Positions 22,604 through 34,080 are shown, counted from the first letter of the stretch. The stretch is DNA of 64,000 nt from Chenopodium formosanum (GCA_024500155.1 CM044880.1:9138501-9202500); one strand, 5' to 3'. The notes: generated by a model not told the origin, from the letters alone. Numbers and translations: made by a program.

Positions 22604-22680
22604 TTAGCCTCAGGAAAAAGTCTTTCATCAATATCAGACGGTAATTCCAACATTTTTTTAATGTAATCATCACTGGCCAA
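22604..22680 (-). ncRNA. Box C/D snoRNA, snR77/snoR77Y-like, copy 2
   Basis: C box TGATGA (22672-22667), D' CTGA (22637-22634), C' TGATGA (22630-22625), D CTGA (22613-22610) and a short GGC/GCC end stem. The D' guide GTTGGAATTACCG pairs over 13 positions with 18S CGGUAAUUCCAGC (one G-U). The fifth base from D' faces a U, the site methylated by yeast snR77. Naming is from memory of that target. Confidence 0.65.
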
Positions 22681-22800
22681 TTTCCAAACATACTTAACCA
22701 CTATACTTCTAATTTAAAAGTAAATTCACTAATTATCAAAATTAAATACACTTAAATAAAAATATTTTTGAAAATTAATAGGGTATAATGGTAAATTAAA

Positions 22801-22927
22801 GAGGTCTCAGACATCCAAGGAAGGATAAAACAGCATTAGCTCTCAAGTCTGCGCAGACGAAAGCTCTTAGGCGGCCACTGCGAATGTTTTGAGAAACAAG
22901 CCTTAAAATTTAGCATCATCGACCTCT
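22801..22927 (-). ncRNA. U14: U14 box C/D snoRNA, copy 5
   Basis: Terminal stem AGAGGTC with GACCTC(T), C box ATGATGC near 22919-22913, domain A at 22886-22877, hairpin GTCTGCGCAGAC, domain B TTCCTTGGATG, and D box CTGA (22810-22807). It is the U14 nearest the inferred promoter. Together with the C/D and H/ACA genes to its right it forms a block repeated at 20024-20503. Confidence 0.87.
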
Positions 22928-22996
22928 TTAATCAAATTAATTACAACTCCTAATCAAAATTAACAAATTTTAAAAACAGAGTTCTTTTAATATATT

Positions 22997-23082
22997 ATGT
23001 AGCCTCAGTAAGAGAGTCAAGAATCATCAATATATTCAGACGGTAATTCCAACTTTGATTTTAATTTCATCCTTGACTACAT
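22997..23082 (-). ncRNA. Box C/D snoRNA, snR77/snoR77Y-like, copy 3
   Basis: Closing stem ATGTAG/CTACAT (23082-23077 with 23002-22997), C box GATGAA (23072-23067), D' CTGA (23039-23036), C' TGATGA (23029-23024) and D CTGA (23008-23005). The D' guide GTTGGAATTACCG (ending at 23040) is complementary to the conserved 18S CGGUAAUUCCAGC. This is the cleanest of the three copies. Confidence 0.75.
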
Positions 23083-23114
23083 AATATATATTTAATTATA
23101 ATTTCAAAAATTAA

Positions 23115-23271
23115 AAATATAATCGCACAAAACGGCTCCGTTTAATCATGGAAATAAAAACCAACGGATTCCTATCAAAATGCGAAACACCAATTAAAGC
23201 TTAATCTTGGTCTAATCATAGCATCGATAATCATCGCATTATATGCTATTAACGACGTGGCATCGGACCGT
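23115..23271 (-). ncRNA. Candidate H/ACA snoRNA, copy 2
   Basis: Same architecture as 20348-20503: GGTC/GACC basal stem, ATAGCAT/ATGCTAT upper stem, H box AGATTA (23207-23202), then a 3' hairpin with CGCA/TGCG and CCGTT/AACGG. The tail triplet is ATA instead of ACA. The CCGTT/AACGG stem against CTGTT/AACAG in copy 1 is a compensatory change. It would be the first RNA in the polycistron. Confidence 0.6.
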
Positions 23272-23628
23272 CAATTTTAAATAAAAAAAAAATTAAAAAT
23301 CGAAATTAAATTTCCCTCAGAGACCCGTTCATAATCACACACAACAGAAATTGAAGCAGAGAATAAAAAATCAGAAGACAAACCAAAAACCGGGGAATGT
23401 TGATTAAGCCGACAAAAGACAAGGTTTCCCGACCGAAATGAACGGTGGATGGGAAGATCAACGGCGGATGAAGTTAGAATCAACGGCGGAGATTGGTTGA
23501 GTTCTTGAGAGATTTTAGACTCTAAACCTTCGAAATCTGTTTGTTTAAAGTGTCAGACGGCACTTCCTATCTTTTTTTGGGAATCTTTCTTCATTGGGAG
23601 AGAGAAATGATTGATTGATTGAAATTGA

Positions 23629-23796
23629 AAAACCCTAAAACCCTAAAACATAAACCCTAATTTGGGGAAGAAGATGAGAGGAAGTGAATGAGTGAGAGAA
23701 TGAGAGGGAGATGAGGGGTTTTAAGGGAGGAGGAAGAGGGTTGGGAAACCCTAATTGTGGAATGGTTTTGGGTTGGGCTGGGGTTTTATGGGCCCA
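23629..23796 (-). promoter_or_regulatory. Telo-box and site II promoter of the snoRNA cluster
   Basis: Telo-boxes AAACCCTAA at 23652-23660 and 23746-23754, further CCCTAAAACCCTAAAA at about 23632-23647, and site II TGGGCY motifs at 23774-23779 and in ATGGGCCCAT (23788-23797). This pairing is typical of promoters of plant ribosomal-protein and snoRNA genes. It lies 350-530 bp upstream of the first snoRNA in its reading direction. The orientation is inferred, since the motifs work both ways. Confidence 0.65.
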
Positions 23797-23799
23797 TGT

Positions 23800-24564
23800 A
23801 TTTGACCTAAGTTTTCTTTTTTTTAATGTTGGTCGTCAAGCTTCATCGGTTAGAACTGCTGGACCTAATAATCCTAATATGCCAATATGGTTAACCACAT
23901 GACCCATATTTTACTCCCTCTGTTCTTATTTTTTAGTCATATTTGACATTTTACGGTCTTCAAAACGTGACTTAGAATGCATATATCTTTATTTTCATAC
24001 ACTTTAAAAATTGTCCTAAAAAAACCACTATAAAAATTGTTAAAATTTAGGAAATCGCGACAAAAACACACTAATTACAGTAATATATGCGTGTTTTTGT
24101 CATATATTTCTAATTTTATAGAATTTTCAAAATTATATTAAATGTTTATATGTAGCCTTACGGGTTATGTATAGCATTACCCTGGAGTACTAAATATGAT
24201 TTCACAATAATCTTTGTGGAAAAAAAAAACTTTAAATCATGTTTAAAATTTGTCAATTTGATTTGGATTTAAAATGTTCAGGTTCAAATTGTGTCAATTT
24301 GATTTAATTAGGTTGGAATTGTTAGGAAGTTTATGTCAAGTCAATATAATGATCAATTCTAACAAAAAGTATAAGTACAAACAACAAGAGATGAATGTGG
24401 ATACCTATTTAATTTACCCACCCAAAAAAATTGTACCTAGGACAATTAATTGCTTTAACTAGTTTTGAGGGTTGTGTCTAATTGAGTCATTCTCCATGTC
24501 AATCTCGAACTAATCACAATGCATCATTTTACATACTCCGTATGAAATATTATGTTGGGAGTAC
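23800..24564. other. Spacer without a recognisable gene
   Basis: AT-rich. One Stowaway-like end (TACTCCCTCTGTTC, about 23913) has no clear partner. No coding signal is seen. Confidence 0.4.
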
Positions 24565-24567
24565 TAA

Positions 24568-24739
24568 GGGCTTGTTCTCATTGACTGAAATCAGCTGAAC
24601 TCAACTGAGCTGAACTGAATATTTTATAAAAGAAGGAAATTAGGAGCTGAACTGAACTGAATATTTTATAAAAGAAGAAAATTAGGAGCTGAACTGAACT
24701 GAACTAAATCAGGTTCTCCCAACGTAAAAGAACAGGCCC
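24568..24739. mobile_element. TTA/TAA-flanked MITE (GGGCTTGTTCT family)
   Basis: Ends GGGCTTGTTCT and AGAACAGGCCC, with TAA on both sides (24565-24567, 24740-24742). The interior is built of GAGCTGAACTGAACTG words and two copies of GAATATTTTATAAAAGAAG. The 3-bp duplication points to PIF/Harbinger (Tourist-like) transposition. Confidence 0.8.
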
Positions 24740-25147
24740 TAAGTTTTGCATTTATTTTTCCCATATATTATTAGTGAAATCTTAAGCAGATGGTATTATT
24801 AAATTAAATCAAGAGCTCCCAAAGTAATTAAACTTTGGACAAAGATAAGAAAATTGTTTAACCATATATACTTCGGGCATTTTGCATATCATTTCGTTAC
24901 AAAATACTCCGTATATAGTCAAAGTATTAGCCTTAAAAAAAAAAGTCACGGCATTACCATAATTATACAAACATGATGACAACGAATAAACAATTCAAAG
25001 TCCTTTTTCATTTAATCATTCTAATTATAATGTCTTCATAGAAAAGCACGAGTAATTTGTACATTTACAAACTTTTGAATTTTGATCTATGTATATTGTC
25101 AAGAAAATTTATAGTGTGTTTACAAAGTGTTACGAACATGCGTCTGA

Positions 25148-25510
25148 TCAAGGATGCAGAAGACCAGTAGACGTTCCAAGCGCTATTTCTTTGATTTGGC
25201 CATGACTATTTTTTCTACCCCGCCATTTCTTAAACAAAAAAGTAAACAAAACAACCAACATTACCACTACCAATATGCTACCCCCGACAACAGCTCCCAC
25301 CGCGACACGATTCCTCAAAGGAGGTGGTGGTTGTGGGACAAACGAGATTGGCGATGATGCCAAATGTGGTATTGCCGGTGGCAGACGCATTTTTAGATGT
25401 AACGGAAGTGACATTAATGGTGCCGAGGCTGGTGGCAGCACTAAGAGCAATCTAAGAGCAAATGTGGTATTGTTGTGCAACCACTGCTTATGAAAGTTAT
25501 GGTGATCCAT
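25148..25510 (-). pseudogene. PERK-like fragment: proline-rich tail and transmembrane segment only
   Basis: 120-codon ORF. Residues near 58-67 are SFVPQPPPPL, followed by a strong membrane segment (VAVGAVVGGSILVVVMLVVL) and a basic stop-transfer patch KKWRGRK. This is the proline-rich/TM/juxtamembrane order of PERK-type kinases. No kinase exon follows in this direction and the ORF stops shortly after. It is probably a partial duplicate. It could be a small real membrane protein, so the pseudogene call is tentative. Confidence 0.4.
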
Positions 25511-26297
25511 GTTAATTTAATTTAGCATAGCTATTCAATTTATCTAATGATCTAATGAATTTAAACATTAATTTTGAAGAAGGTAGGCAAAAACACGTGT
25601 TTTTGCGTGTAGTAGACTAGTAGTTGCTAACATGTTGCATATTCAAACATAATTTATTTTTGTAGTCTATCAAGTGCATTTTAATTTGTCTCCCACTATC
25701 ATAGTTTTTATTTTAATTTTTAAACATTATTTTATTTAGTTACAGAGTACAGCAAATAAGGTTTTGCTTACAATTATGTTACACTAATGAATACTAGTAA
25801 TATCGTTTTTGCTAACCATAATAAGGTCCATAACTCCCAACAAGGCAATAATGCTAATTGGAAAAACAAGGCCTTATACTTCGTATATTGGCATCCCCAG
25901 AAAACAAACATTAGAGGGGTCACGTTCTATAATATATACTACGTACTTCGAATTTGGTGTTCAAATTAAGCGTATAGGCAGTGTCTAGCCATATAGGTGA
26001 ATCTTTAACATAAATATTTAGGGCCAGGTCTCAACCCATCCCATGAAAGTGTATGAAGCTATGAGATACTTCTATAAATCTGATATTGAAATTGGGGAAA
26101 AAAAGGCATTAATCCATGCTATCACATGTTTTGTATTTAAAGGATTTGTGTTTGGTTTATGCAAATATTGCATAAACCGGCCCAATACAGGATACAAAAC
26201 CGGACCAAAGGGCTGGGCACCTATTAGAAAGGGGCCACTAAATCTATTGAGCTTGGCCTAAGGTACTAAGGCTAAATATTACGAGCGTATAGTTTAA

Positions 26298-26433
26298 GGG
26301 TCTGTTCTGATTTATTGAATTGAATTGAACTAATTAGAGCTAAATTGAATTGAGCTCAACTGAATTGATTATGAGATAAGGAAATTAGGAATTGAAGTGA
26401 ACTGAACTGAAATTAAGCTGAAGAGAACAGACC
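26298..26433. mobile_element. TTA/TAA-flanked MITE (GGGCTTGTTCT family)
   Basis: TAA precedes GGGTCTGTTCTGATTTATTG. The right end is AGAGAACAGACC, with GAAATTAGGAATTGAAGTGA inside. It is more diverged than the 24568 copy. Confidence 0.65.
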
Positions 26434-27176
26434 TTATATGAATGTGGATTAATAGTGTATGTTAAACATTTTTCAAAAGAAACCTTTTTCCTCTCTTTAT
26501 TTTTTGGTTTGTTAAGCAGTAGAAAAAAGTTCTCCCAATGCTTATTAAAGAAAGTAACTTTCATCAAACTCCCTAGTCCTTATTCTTTATCCCATCCATC
26601 ATCTTCCTTCCACTATTATACTTTCTACAACTAAAAAAAAACTTTCTACGACTAATTTGCAATTTTGTTACAAGTGGAAAAACTTTTCCGATGACAACAT
26701 TTTCCGTCAAACCAAACTGAGCCTTAAGCACAACGATTAGCAATTTTGTTATAATTTGAAAAACTTTCCTAAGGATAACATGATCTGTTTATCCAAAATG
26801 AGCCTTTTGCACAACTATGCATTTCCCTTGAATTTTGATTTTTGACTGGAAGATTAGTTAAATGTTGGTGAACTGGTGTAAACAGCGCTACATGAGAATG
26901 GGCTTTACGTGGACTAGGCTTGGTAGGGCTATCGATGGGTTGAATACGAGCTATCCATGGGCCTAAGATCTTGGACAGTTGGACCAGGGTGGAAATCCTG
27001 GTATGAGGCCCAGCAAAAACAATATTTAAGATTTCAACAGGTGATGTAAAACATAGAGTCTGAATAAAACTAACATGGATAGAAAAATCAGTGAGTATTT
27101 GGACTAAAACAAAACTTAAACATTAAAAAAATATAAAGGTTAAAAAAAAAAAAAACAAAGAACATTTTCTAAACTT

Positions 27177-27207
<31 letters not shown>

Positions 27208-27532
27208 AAGTCTAATCTCCACGCATAAATAAGGCCCAACTTTTTTGAGTTCTTGAGCAAGGCATAGTGTAGAATAGTGAATTTCAGTAGAGCAAGGCAT
27301 AGAAGAGCAAATGTCAGCAGAGCAGAGCAGGCGTTAGTAGATTATTAATACTCAACAGAGCATAACATAATCACCACAGCTCAAAAGAATAGGGCTAAAA
27401 AATATTAAAATAAATCTACATTGAAAGCAATGTAATGTAATTGAACATTTATCTAAAATCCGACTAACTTGCCGTTCAATATCTCGACTTCCCACTAATT
27501 TATTGTAGGTTGTATGACTATTGTTTTTTAGA

Positions 27533-27583
<51 letters not shown>
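27533..27583. repeat. (AAT)n microsatellite
   Basis: About 17 perfect AAT units directly left of the TIR element at 27588. Confidence 0.95.
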
Positions 27584-27587
27584 TTCC

Positions 27588-28104
27588 ACGGTTTTTTCAC
27601 CATCAACCCCTGAGTTTTTTGTTTATTCACCATATACCCATGAAAATTTTCAAATTCACTGTATACCCTTGAGTTGTTACAAAAATTCATCATATTCCCC
27701 TAATGACAACAAGATGAGTGAAATTTGATTAATTATGCACCGGCCGAAACCAACTTAGATCTCTCCATTTATCCCTGAAACCACTCCTCTTCTTTATCCA
27801 ATTCCTAAATCCACTCTAAATCTTCGTACCATGTCTGTATGATTGATTTTGTGGATAAGAAAAGAAAATTTGGGTGGTTTTGGGGGTAGAAAAAAATGTG
27901 GGTGATTTCGAAGCTAAGGGAATGTACTTAGGGTGATTTCGTGTCATAATTAACCTTAATGATTGATAAAGTTAACAATCAATAGTTATCAAGGGTATAT
28001 GGTGATTTTTTGTAAAAACTCGGGGATAAAGGATGAATTTTAAAAAATTCATGGGTATATGGTGAATAAACAAAAAACTCAGGTGTATATAGTGAAAAAT
28101 CCGT
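27588..28104. mobile_element. TIR element, about 517 bp, long inverted ends
   Basis: The left arm ACGGTTTTTTCACC ... CTGAGTTTTTTGTTTATTCA ... CACCATATACCCATGAA is mirrored at the right end (CATGGGTATATGGTGAATAA, TTTTTTGTAAAAACTC). Arms exceed 100 bp and the interior is noncoding. I could not settle a target duplication because the left flank is a microsatellite. It is similar in design to the Mutator-like elements below. Confidence 0.7.
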
Positions 28105-28310
28105 AATTCTCTTTTTACAGCGAGTAGTAGCCGCTAGTAAAAGAATAAATAGTAAATAGTATATAACCTAATTCCAAAAAAAAATATAATTCAACCCTAA
28201 TGAACATATAATAAACCACAAATGAATCTAAGCTTTTATTAGACCAGGTGTGCCATAAACATTGTGCCACCAAATGTACCAATTAATTACACCAGTACCT
28301 TGGTGGTTGT

Positions 28311-28413
28311 TCAAAAGAGGTTTACTAATACAAGGCATATTATAACATCATGCAATCGAGTGCACCCATAATTGCTCAAAAGAGGTTTATTGATACAAGA
28401 CATATTCTAACAT
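28311..28413 (+). repeat. Direct duplication of a 38-bp word, 65-bp period
   Basis: TCAAAAGAGGTTTACTAATA (28311) recurs as TCAAAAGAGGTTTATTGATA (28376). Both are followed by a CATATTATAACAT-like stretch. No known element was recognised. Confidence 0.7.
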
Positions 28414-30599
28414 TATTATTATTATTATAATTATCATTATTATTATTGAAGCTAAGTTGTCTTCGAAGACATGAATTGTGGCTCCCAACTACATATACAA
28501 GCTCTTAACATGCTATATATGCTAACCACTACAGATACAGCCAAAATTAAGGAGTATTTGACCTCCATAACGTAAAATAAATGCAATTAATAGTAACTAA
28601 TTAAGTAATAACACACTCAATTTGCTGATAGTTACGTTTAGAGAAAAAGTAATCACTCATATATTAATAAATAAATAAATAAATAAATAATTTGGTGGCC
28701 ATTCATTCATACTTTGTTCATTTTTGTACCAAATAATGACGGCATATAAATAACGCGGGAGTAGTAAAAATTACGAGTAGCCGTTGAATATAATTTCAAC
28801 TCATCGGGTCCTACACGGCGTAGGACGGCGTGATGGCTTCAAATTTCACGCACGTGATTGACTCATTTTTAATGTGTTATATTAATGCTAATAAGTTCAA
28901 ATTGATGATGTGTAATCTTAATTATGTGTTGTGCTATACTCTCATTTTCTTAATTTATTTAAACATATTCACCATGTGTGAAATTATATGGCTTTGATTT
29001 TAGATAGGTAGACTTCTAACGATATTATTAAATTGTGAGATAATATAAAATGAGCTTAGATAGCTCAAAAAAGGAGGAGGAGAATTTGGTTTTCAAACAA
29101 GGTTAAGGAGGTTCTATACTAATATTAATAAACTGGCTAAATTTTAAATTTGACTTAAAAACTAAACCTATATAACAATATAAATTATTGTTAACTACAT
29201 ATGATTGTCATTATTGATACAATATATACCTTATATGTAGTATATATTTATCATCATCATAGAACTTGTAATAATACTACAAAAAAAATGTTGTTGTAGA
29301 ATCGAAAATAGATATAAAAAAAATAAAATAAAAAAATCCGGAATCCTATGTAGTACCACAAATTATATGGGACACATTTAAGGGATATGTCAAAAAAGAA
29401 AATTAGGAAATACAGCCGATTAAGGGCTAGAGCCTAGAGGTAGTAGTTACTCACAAAAACTTGTAACACTAGCTGCATAAGAAATGTTGGTTTGGAAATG
29501 TGGAATTGGTGTACAAATTAATACGTCAATAATAAAACAAATTAAATATAGTGACACAGTTAAGTCTCCCTTATAATAATATATGGTTATGGTGATGATA
29601 CTTTTTATATAAGCTCATAAAAATTAAATATAATCACTAATAAGTTGGTTTTAGTTTAGAAATTTTTATGGCAAACTTTATTATTAAGCATTAGTCCGGT
29701 GTAATTTATGCTTAATATTCCTACCTATGTTATATTTTCTAATGAATTATGATCAGATTTTTGAGATGTAAATCATTTAAATCATTTTGTATATAGTTAG
29801 TAATCTGTATGAAAAAAGTATATTACAAGAAATCAATTAGATCGGAAAATTAATCTCTTAACAACTACCAACTACTTAATATAATCATGACTAATTTTTT
29901 TATTTTTTTTATAAAAAAAAAAAAAAGAAGAAAGAAAATAAAGGAGAACATAGCGTAGGACTGCACTAGCTAGTTAAAATCATTCATTTAAGTATATATT
30001 TTTTTTCTTTTTGACCAAAACTCATTTAAGTCATTCCTAACATACTTAATCTAAGATTTTTTTTAACGGATTTAAGATTGTTATTTCTTCCCGTCAAATT
30101 ATATATATCTTTAGGTGCAAATAATACAATACGGGGTATTAATTTGAGTTGTGCCCAATTAATTCCGCAGATAATTTGTTTATCTGGGGGTATAATCGTC
30201 TTTTCAAGTACCAGTTGAGGGGTACATGCGTCTTTTCATATATTAGTTGAGAGGTACATGTGTAATTTCCACACCAAACAGTAAAAGCAAGTTATAATTA
30301 GTAATTGGATAGCTCACCAAAAATACTGAATAAATGACCAAGTTTTTTCAATATATTTACAGAAATGCCACCAGATTAACAAAAATTCGTTTATCTAGCA
30401 GATAAACTTGTATTTGCCCGTATTAATTATCCCCTAATTATTTATATTTTTTAAAAGAAAAGATTGATTTATAAGCAAAAAAGTCATATGACATCATCAA
30501 AGAAGTTTATATCTAGTAAATACATGATAATTGGGTTTTTTTTTTTAAAAAAAAATACATGTTGATTCAATAAAATAAAAACATTCTTTGAGCAAATAC
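28414..30599. other. AT-rich spacer, no gene seen
   Basis: Contains short A/T homopolymers and an (ATAA)n patch near 28667. I found no exon-like ORFs with splice signals. Confidence 0.4.
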
Positions 30600-31090
30600 G
30601 ATCATTGTTTAAAATCGTAGATTTTTATACCCTCTTTCATAGTGTTGTGATCAATTTTACAACTTTCTTTGACAAGGGGTCTGCTGATTCGTAATAGTCG
30701 TCGTGAAGAAAATTTTCGCCCGATTCATTTGATTATAATCGAAGGATTAACCTCTTTTATTTCGATCATGCACAAATTTTACCACGAAATAATTTTATAG
30801 CAATCCATCGAGCAAAAAAGCAAATCTACCTTTAAAAGAGAGAACAAAAACCCTGTCTTTAAAAAAATAAAACTCCTTCTAGCAAAGAGAGAAGCTCAAT
30901 CTTTCAATGCAGAAATGTTATTCCTAAAAGAGGAATAGTTATTAAACTTAAAAACAAACAAAATAATGAGAAAAAACGTACAAGATACAAATATTAGGGC
31001 TTTTCACCTGTAAAAATCGATGAAAGTCTCTTCAAAATTCAACAAAAAAGCTAGGGTTTTAGAGAGAGGAGAGAAGAGAAAGGCTAAGAT
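30600..31090 (-). repeat. Diverged relative of the 36.3-36.9 kb retroposon
   Basis: Read on the minus strand it begins with a C/T-rich CTCTCCTCTCTCTAAAACCC and a CTTTCATCGATTTTTACAGG block. These parallel the start of the retroposon at 36890. The order of shared words is conserved but identity is low. Ends and target duplication are not defined. Confidence 0.35.
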
Positions 31091-31290
31091 ATTTTCAAGT
31101 CATTTATATGATGTTAAACTACGTTACTATATACTTACGAGTACTATTCATTTGGTTTAACTTCAACAACTTTGATCGTATTTTGTAATTATATATAAAA
31201 AATATAAATTACTATGAGGAAAATAGTTAGGTTTGATTAACTACAAATTAAAGTATGTAGCTTCATGATATCAATTTTTAATATTTTTAT

Positions 31291-32253
31291 GGAAAAATTG
31301 ACAAAAATAATCCCAACTTTTGTCCGTTCACTCAAAACAATCCCAACTTTGGATTATTTTTAAATAATCCGAACTTTGGGGATTATTAGCTCAAAATGGT
31401 CCCATGTGACCGGTAACCTGTTAAAGAGGTTTCGTTTTTTTTTTTTTTTTTTGATTTAATAAAAACCTAAAAAAATAAAACATTTTTTTTTTTAAAAAAA
31501 AAAGCCCAGCCACGAACCCAACCACCACCCACGCCTCTGTTGCCGGCGAAGCCCCCCACCCAGCCCAACCTAGCCAAGTCCTGCCGCCGTCACCTTGCGC
31601 CGCACCCAACCCATGTCCCCGAGCCGACACCACCCTATTGTCGATCGTTAGTTTCCCCTTGAACCACCAAACCACCACCCCCAAAACCCCTATCCTCCTA
31701 CAACCAAACCCCCATAATAACCGGCGACTCCTCTATTTCGGCGACAAGGAGACCTTGAAATGAGGATTAATGAAAAACTGAGGATGGGAGAACGAAGAAG
31801 GAGATTGAAAATTCTTCGTGAATGGCTGAACGACGGTGACGAAGTTTCAATTCGGTGTTTGATTTGGGATTTAGGGTGGTGGCCTTGTGGGGGATAGGGG
31901 TTTTGGGTGGTGGTTTGGTGGTTCAAGGGGAAGGAACAACGAACGGTGGTACGGGGAGGGTCGAAGAGGTGTCGCCGGCGTGGGAAGGCAGATCTGGGTG
32001 CGGGGTGGTGGCTGGCCGTGGTGGCTGGGCTGTTTTAATTTTTTCAAAAGTTTTCTTTTTTTTTATTTTTTTTATTTTTCAATCAATCACGTGATGACAC
32101 GTGTCACCTTAACCTGTTATAACTGGTTGGTTGATCGGTTGGGATCATTTTGAGCGAATGTCCTCTAAAGTTCGGATTATTTAAAAATAATCCAAAGTTG
32201 GGATTATTTTGAGCGAACGGGCAAAAGTTGGGATTATTTTTGTCAATTTTTCC
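31291..32253. mobile_element. Mutator-like TIR element B, 963 bp
   Basis: Ends GGAAAAATTGACAAAAATAA (31291) and its inverse finishing CAATTTTTCC (32253), with TIRs of about 90 bp. Flanks TATTTTTAT (31282-31290) and TATTTCTAT (32254-32262) are a 9-bp target duplication with one mismatch. The interior is C-rich on the left and G-rich on the right, like an extended imperfect inverted repeat. The ORFs there on both strands look compositional. No transposase is present, so it is non-autonomous. Confidence 0.85.
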
Positions 32254-33367
32254 TATTTCTATATATGATATGATACTGTATTTAAAGAATTAATGGACTA
32301 AGTTGTACATCAAAGCGATTATACTTTATATAGAGTAATTAAAAAAATAAAAAAATAAAAAATAAAAAAAAAAAGAGCAAGGAGGTGAAAAATACAGTCC
32401 AAGTGTGTATTGTCACTCCAAAAGGCCTAGTACAGCCTAAATTTGATCACTTGTTTTTTTGATTTGGACAGGAGCATGTAATTTGATAAATGATTGAATA
32501 TAATTTAATTAGGTGCATTGAATACTGTACTTATCTAGTTGCCCAATCTTAAACGTTTCTTGTAGAGAACTTATAATTGACCTCTTTAATTGGTGGGATG
32601 TCATGGCTCTTATCAACAAGTGTTTTTCCAATTTATTTGGGATAAATACTTTCACTTAATCACTTCGAATACGAAAACTATGATTAGACATGTAGATTAT
32701 ACTGATTCTTAATAGTAATCTTCCCCCTGCCTCTAATTATTTGCTCCCATGTCATAAATAATACTTAAATTATTAGTTATTAGTTTGTTAAATTTTGTTG
32801 ATGAAATTAATAAAAGTGAAATTTGGTTGGACCAACCGATTAATAAGGAGTACATAGTTGTTTTGTGAGAGAAAAATAATACTCGTAGAAGATAGTCCTA
32901 GATTCTCAATCTCAGCTCTCTTATATATTTCTCTCAGGCAAGTAAAAAAAATGAAGAGATTGGTAATAATATTCATACTTAGCTATATTAGCACCATAAA
33001 ATATGATTTTTATACTTATTTTTATACCTCTTATAGAAAGTGATACATTATCAAGCACGTGAAGGTTATAATTCATGGATTACCAATGAAGTAATGAAAA
33101 AAAAATTATTATAAATGCGTAACATGTGAGATACCAAACCAGTAAACCACCCTTATAATGAATGATACATATAACTAACTACCCTTATAACTCTCTAAGC
33201 ATTGTACTATGTATGAAAAAAATATAAAAGAAAAACCTAGATAGTCAAATCATTGAAGTATAAAACTTGTGCTTTACTTTGGATAACGCTCTCTTATTAT
33301 GAGAAAAACTCACAAAGGACATTTGAGTTTTATCTACGTAGTTTTAAAATATCATCATACCGCCAAA

Positions 33368-33410
<43 letters not shown>

Positions 33411-34080
33411 GAAAGAAAAGAACATTATTTTAATTGACTTCAAACATATTAATTTTTTTTATTAAATTATATTAAAATAAATAAAAATTAAATTAATGGC
33501 CATCGAAATTATTCTCGAACATAAGCTATCTTGAATAAAATACTTAAATTTCGATCATTAAAAATTCAACGAAAATCACTCATAAAAAATTAGTTAAACA
33601 AAACGAAACCTAGTAAAATTTCATCAAAGTAATTAGTACGGAGTAATAATTAGCAAAGTTATTAGATTAATTAATTAGTCCCGGTTGCATATTAATGATG
33701 ACTAAATCTTCCCACTCTCAAGTCTCAACTATTTTATCTCTTAATTGTTGTCATTGTCAATTAGTGGTATTAGATCCAAATCAAATTGCATGGCAAGAAA
33801 CAAATCTATAAATCTCATGAATTTTTTTAACTACATACGAACATATATGGGGCCAATGCCAGCTTAATTCTTTGTTAAAAGGGGAAAAAGGTCATGTGAG
33901 TCAATGCCTACATTAAAGTATTTATATTTCTGAAAACAGATCTGGTTAGCCACTAAACGTCTAAACAACTTGGGTTTGCCAGCTCAAACAAAGACTTGTT
34001 ATTGCATATTCACACACCATCATCATTCACCAACCATATGCTAATTGATACAGATAAAGGCTAACTAGCTACCAGGTCGT
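32254..34080. other. AT-rich spacer with a (TTA)n microsatellite
   Basis: A perfect (TTA)n run lies at about 33370-33410. No gene signal was found. Confidence 0.45.

Noticed and set aside
23629..23660. Interstitial telomere repeat
   Set aside because: Only a few CCCTAAA units, split and next to TGGGCC motifs. Promoter telo-boxes explain it better.
31421..32153. Overlapping ORFs on both strands rich in Gly, Val, Trp and Pro
   Set aside because: They lie in the GC-rich interior of a MULE, overlap each other and have no domain. They are compositional artefacts or at best captured scraps.
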